Shown piece after piece: positions 21,947 to 23,448 of a stretch of 23,448 nt of DNA. The notes under the pieces were generated by a model that was not told the DNA's origin, searched no databases, and saw only the letters and a list, made by a program, of their open reading frames with translations. The translations under genes and the position numbers were made by a program. The stretch covers positions 1 to 23,448 of the forward strand of contig JASJBO010000014.1 in the NCBI GenBank assembly GCA_030066475.1, given 5' to 3'. Origin of the DNA: Myxococcota bacterium. Lineage in GTDB: Bacteria; Myxococcota_A; UBA9160; PR03. Each line of letters starts with the position of its first letter. Positions within the stretch are counted from its first letter, which is position 1.

Positions 21947-23448
21947 ATGGGTCTCACGTCCCTGCTCGTCCGCTTCGGAACCCGCCGCCCCGCCGCCCGG
22001 TTCGACGAGGCCAGTCGCAACGCGGTGGCCGTGCAGAAGGCCAAGCTGCTCGAGATCGTGCGGCGCAACGAGAACACCGAGTTCGGCCGCAAGCACGGCT
22101 TCTCGTCGATTCGGAGCTTCGACGACTGGCACAAGCAGGTCCCGGTTTCTTCGTTCGAGGATCTGCGCCCCCTGATCGATCGCGTCTTCAACGGCGAGAG
22201 CAACGTGCTCACCGCCGAAGACCCCGTCATGTTCACCCAGACGAGCGGAACCACGGGCCAGCCCAAGTTCATCCCGGTGACCCCGAGCTGCCGCAGCCAG
22301 GCGCAGAGCGACGCCCAGCGCGTCTGGCTCCACCACTGCGAGCGCGAGCATCCGGGCCTCTTCGACTACGCCATCGCCAACATGGTGTCCAAGGCGGTCG
22401 AAGGCCACGCGCCCTCCGGCGTGCCCTACGGCTCGACCTCGGGGCACATCTTCAAGACCACCTCGGGTCTGCTGCGCCGGATGTCCGCGAACCCGTACGA
22501 CGTGTTCGAGATCGAGGACTACCAGGCGAAGTACTACGCCCTGATGCGCTGCGCGATGTCGCGCGACGTGGGCATGATCTGGACGGCGAACCCGTCCTCG
22601 ATCCTGAAGATGTTCCAGAAGGGCGACGAGTTCGCCGAGGAGATCATCGAGGACATCCGCAACGGGACGCTATCGAAGCGCTACGACGTGCCCGGCCCGA
22701 GTCGGCAGGCCCTCGAGGCCATGTTCAAGCCCAATCCGCGCCGCGCCAGCGAGCTCGAGGCCGCGCGGCGCCGCGGCGACGGCGTGATGCGGGCGCGCGA
22801 GTACTGGCCCAACCTCCAGCTCATCGGCTGCTGGAAGGGCGGCACGGTGAGTCACTACATCGAGAAGTTCGGCGAGTGGATCGACCCGTCGACCCCGGTG
22901 CACGACTGTGGCTACCTGGCCAGCGAGGTGCGCGGCTCGGTCCCGCTGACCGAGAAGGGCAGCGCCGGTCCGCTCACCGTCGCGGCGAACGTCTTCGAGT
23001 TCGTCCCGGTCGAAGAGGTCGAAGCGGCGCCGGACGACCGCACGAAGTGGAACTTCCTGCACGTCGGCGACCTCGAGGAGGGCCGGGAGTACCACATCTA
23101 TCCCACGACCACCGGCGGCCTCTACCGCTACGACATCAACGACGTGGTCGAGGTGCAGGGCCGGCACTTCGAGAACCCGCTGATCGTCTTCAAGCGCAAG
23201 GGGGGCGGGATGACCAGCCTGACCGGCGAGAAGATCGCGGTCGGGCAGGTGATCGACGCCTTCGGCGCCGCGGCGCGCGAGACGGGCGTCGTCGCCGCGC
23301 ACTTCAAGGCCGAGGCCGACCTCGAGAACAGCCGCTACGTCCTGTACGCCGAGTTCAGCGGACCCACGACGGAGGCCGAGCAGAAGGCCTTCCTGCGCGC
23401 CGCCGATGCCGGCATGATGTCCATCAACATGGAGTACAAGGCGAAGCG
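21947..23448 (+). CDS. GH3-family acyl-adenylate-forming enzyme, C-terminus cut by window edge
   Basis: 500 codons are visible. GH3 proteins belong to the ANL superfamily and activate a carboxylate as acyl-AMP; plant members conjugate hormones such as indole acetate to amino acids, while bacterial substrates are mostly unknown. ATP-binding motif MFTQTSGTTGQPKFIPV is at 95-111. The GH3-specific motifs follow: HDCGYLASEVRG, then TGGLYRYDINDVVEV, then FKRKGGGMTSLTGEKI, where the Arg-x-Lys and Glu-Lys residues expected for nucleotide binding are present. The short form of the C-terminal domain is entering at the edge. GAGGAG (21934-21939) with spacing 7 sets the ATG at 21947. It lies 135 bases after the receiver-GNAT gene on the same strand. 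The family call is firm, the substrate is unknown. Confidence 0.92.
   Translation, partial: MGLTSLLVRFGTRRPAARFDEASRNAVAVQKAKLLEIVRRNENTEFGRKHGFSSIRSFDDWHKQVPVSSFEDLRPLIDRVFNGESNVLTAEDPVMFTQTSGTTGQPKFIPVTPSCRSQAQSDAQRVWLHHCEREHPGLFDYAIANMVSKAVEGHAPSGVPYGSTSGHIFKTTSGLLRRMSANPYDVFEIEDYQAKYYALMRCAMSRDVGMIWTANPSSILKMFQKGDEFAEEIIEDIRNGTLSKRYDVPGPSRQALEAMFKPNPRRASELEAARRRGDGVMRAREYWPNLQLIGCWKGGTVSHYIEKFGEWIDPSTPVHDCGYLASEVRGSVPLTEKGSAGPLTVAANVFEFVPVEEVEAAPDDRTKWNFLHVGDLEEGREYHIYPTTTGGLYRYDINDVVEVQGRHFENPLIVFKRKGGGMTSLTGEKIAVGQVIDAFGAAARETGVVAAHFKAEADLENSRYVLYAEFSGPTTEAEQKAFLRAADAGMMSINMEYKAK

Noticed and set aside
22670..23302. Minus-strand open frame of 210 codons inside the GH3 gene
   Set aside because: Antisense to GH3 motifs; no ribosome binding site or family features.
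1..23448. tRNA, rRNA, CRISPR arrays, insertion sequences, attachment sites, riboswitches
   Set aside because: I looked for cloverleaf-like segments, regularly spaced direct repeats, transposase motifs and terminal inverted repeats and found none that I can support.

Overview
This is a high-GC window of about 23.4 kb (my impression is near 70% G+C, with strong G/C bias at third codon positions), densely packed with genes and free of recognisable RNA genes, transposases, phage genes or CRISPR repeats. The gene content (a Tat-exported reductive dehalogenase, many short-chain dehydrogenases, acyl-activating enzymes, two kinds of lysophospholipid-type acyltransferase, a bacterial GH3 protein, lipoproteins with lipoboxes) fits an uncultured, Gram-negative, high-GC bacterium of the former Deltaproteobacteria or a related phylum (Myxococcota, Desulfobacterota or Binatota-like). 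That placement is inference from gene content only.

Layout. (1) 1-1908, minus: a 147-residue unknown protein overlaps by ATGA the start of a reductive dehalogenase (RdhA) that runs off the left edge. (2) 2172-3596, minus: a lipoprotein alpha/beta hydrolase, divergent from an acyl-CoA synthetase (3712-5295, plus), which overlaps tail to tail with a TVP38/TMEM64 (VTT) membrane protein (5288-6013, minus). (3) 6195-6887, plus: a PlsC-like acyltransferase, convergent with a ketopantoate-reductase-like enzyme (6932-7954, minus). (4) 8102-13227, plus: a tight five-gene operon of an atypical SDR, a hydrolase-SDR fusion, a SAM methyltransferase, a classical SDR and a small exported DUF1134-like protein. 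(5) 13286-15930, minus: an OleD/3-beta-HSD-like reductase, a classical SDR and a DUF3313-like lipoprotein. (6) 16013-18001, minus: a dCache sensor with a degenerate SpoIIE/PP2C-like output domain. (7) 18056-20850, plus: an LCAT-family hydrolase coupled through GTGA to a two-domain membrane acyltransferase, with a perfect 22-bp palindrome at the junction. (8) 20876-21811, plus: a receiver-like domain fused to a Pat-type GNAT acetyltransferase. (9) 21947 to the right edge, plus: a GH3-family acyl-adenylating enzyme.

Most of the window concerns acyl and lipid chemistry: activation (acyl-CoA synthetase, GH3), transfer to glycerolipids (two acyltransferases), hydrolysis (three alpha/beta hydrolases, one with Cys in place of the nucleophilic Ser) and redox or methyl tailoring (five SDR domains, a methyltransferase). 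Two signalling proteins carry output or input domains that lack the canonical Asp residues: the SpoIIE-like module of the sensor and the receiver-like module of the acetyltransferase. The best candidates for something undescribed are the 8102-13227 tailoring operon built round the Cys hydrolase-SDR fusion, the receiver-GNAT protein as a possible regulator of acyl-CoA synthetases, and the reductive dehalogenase with its coupled unknown partner and no visible membrane anchor.
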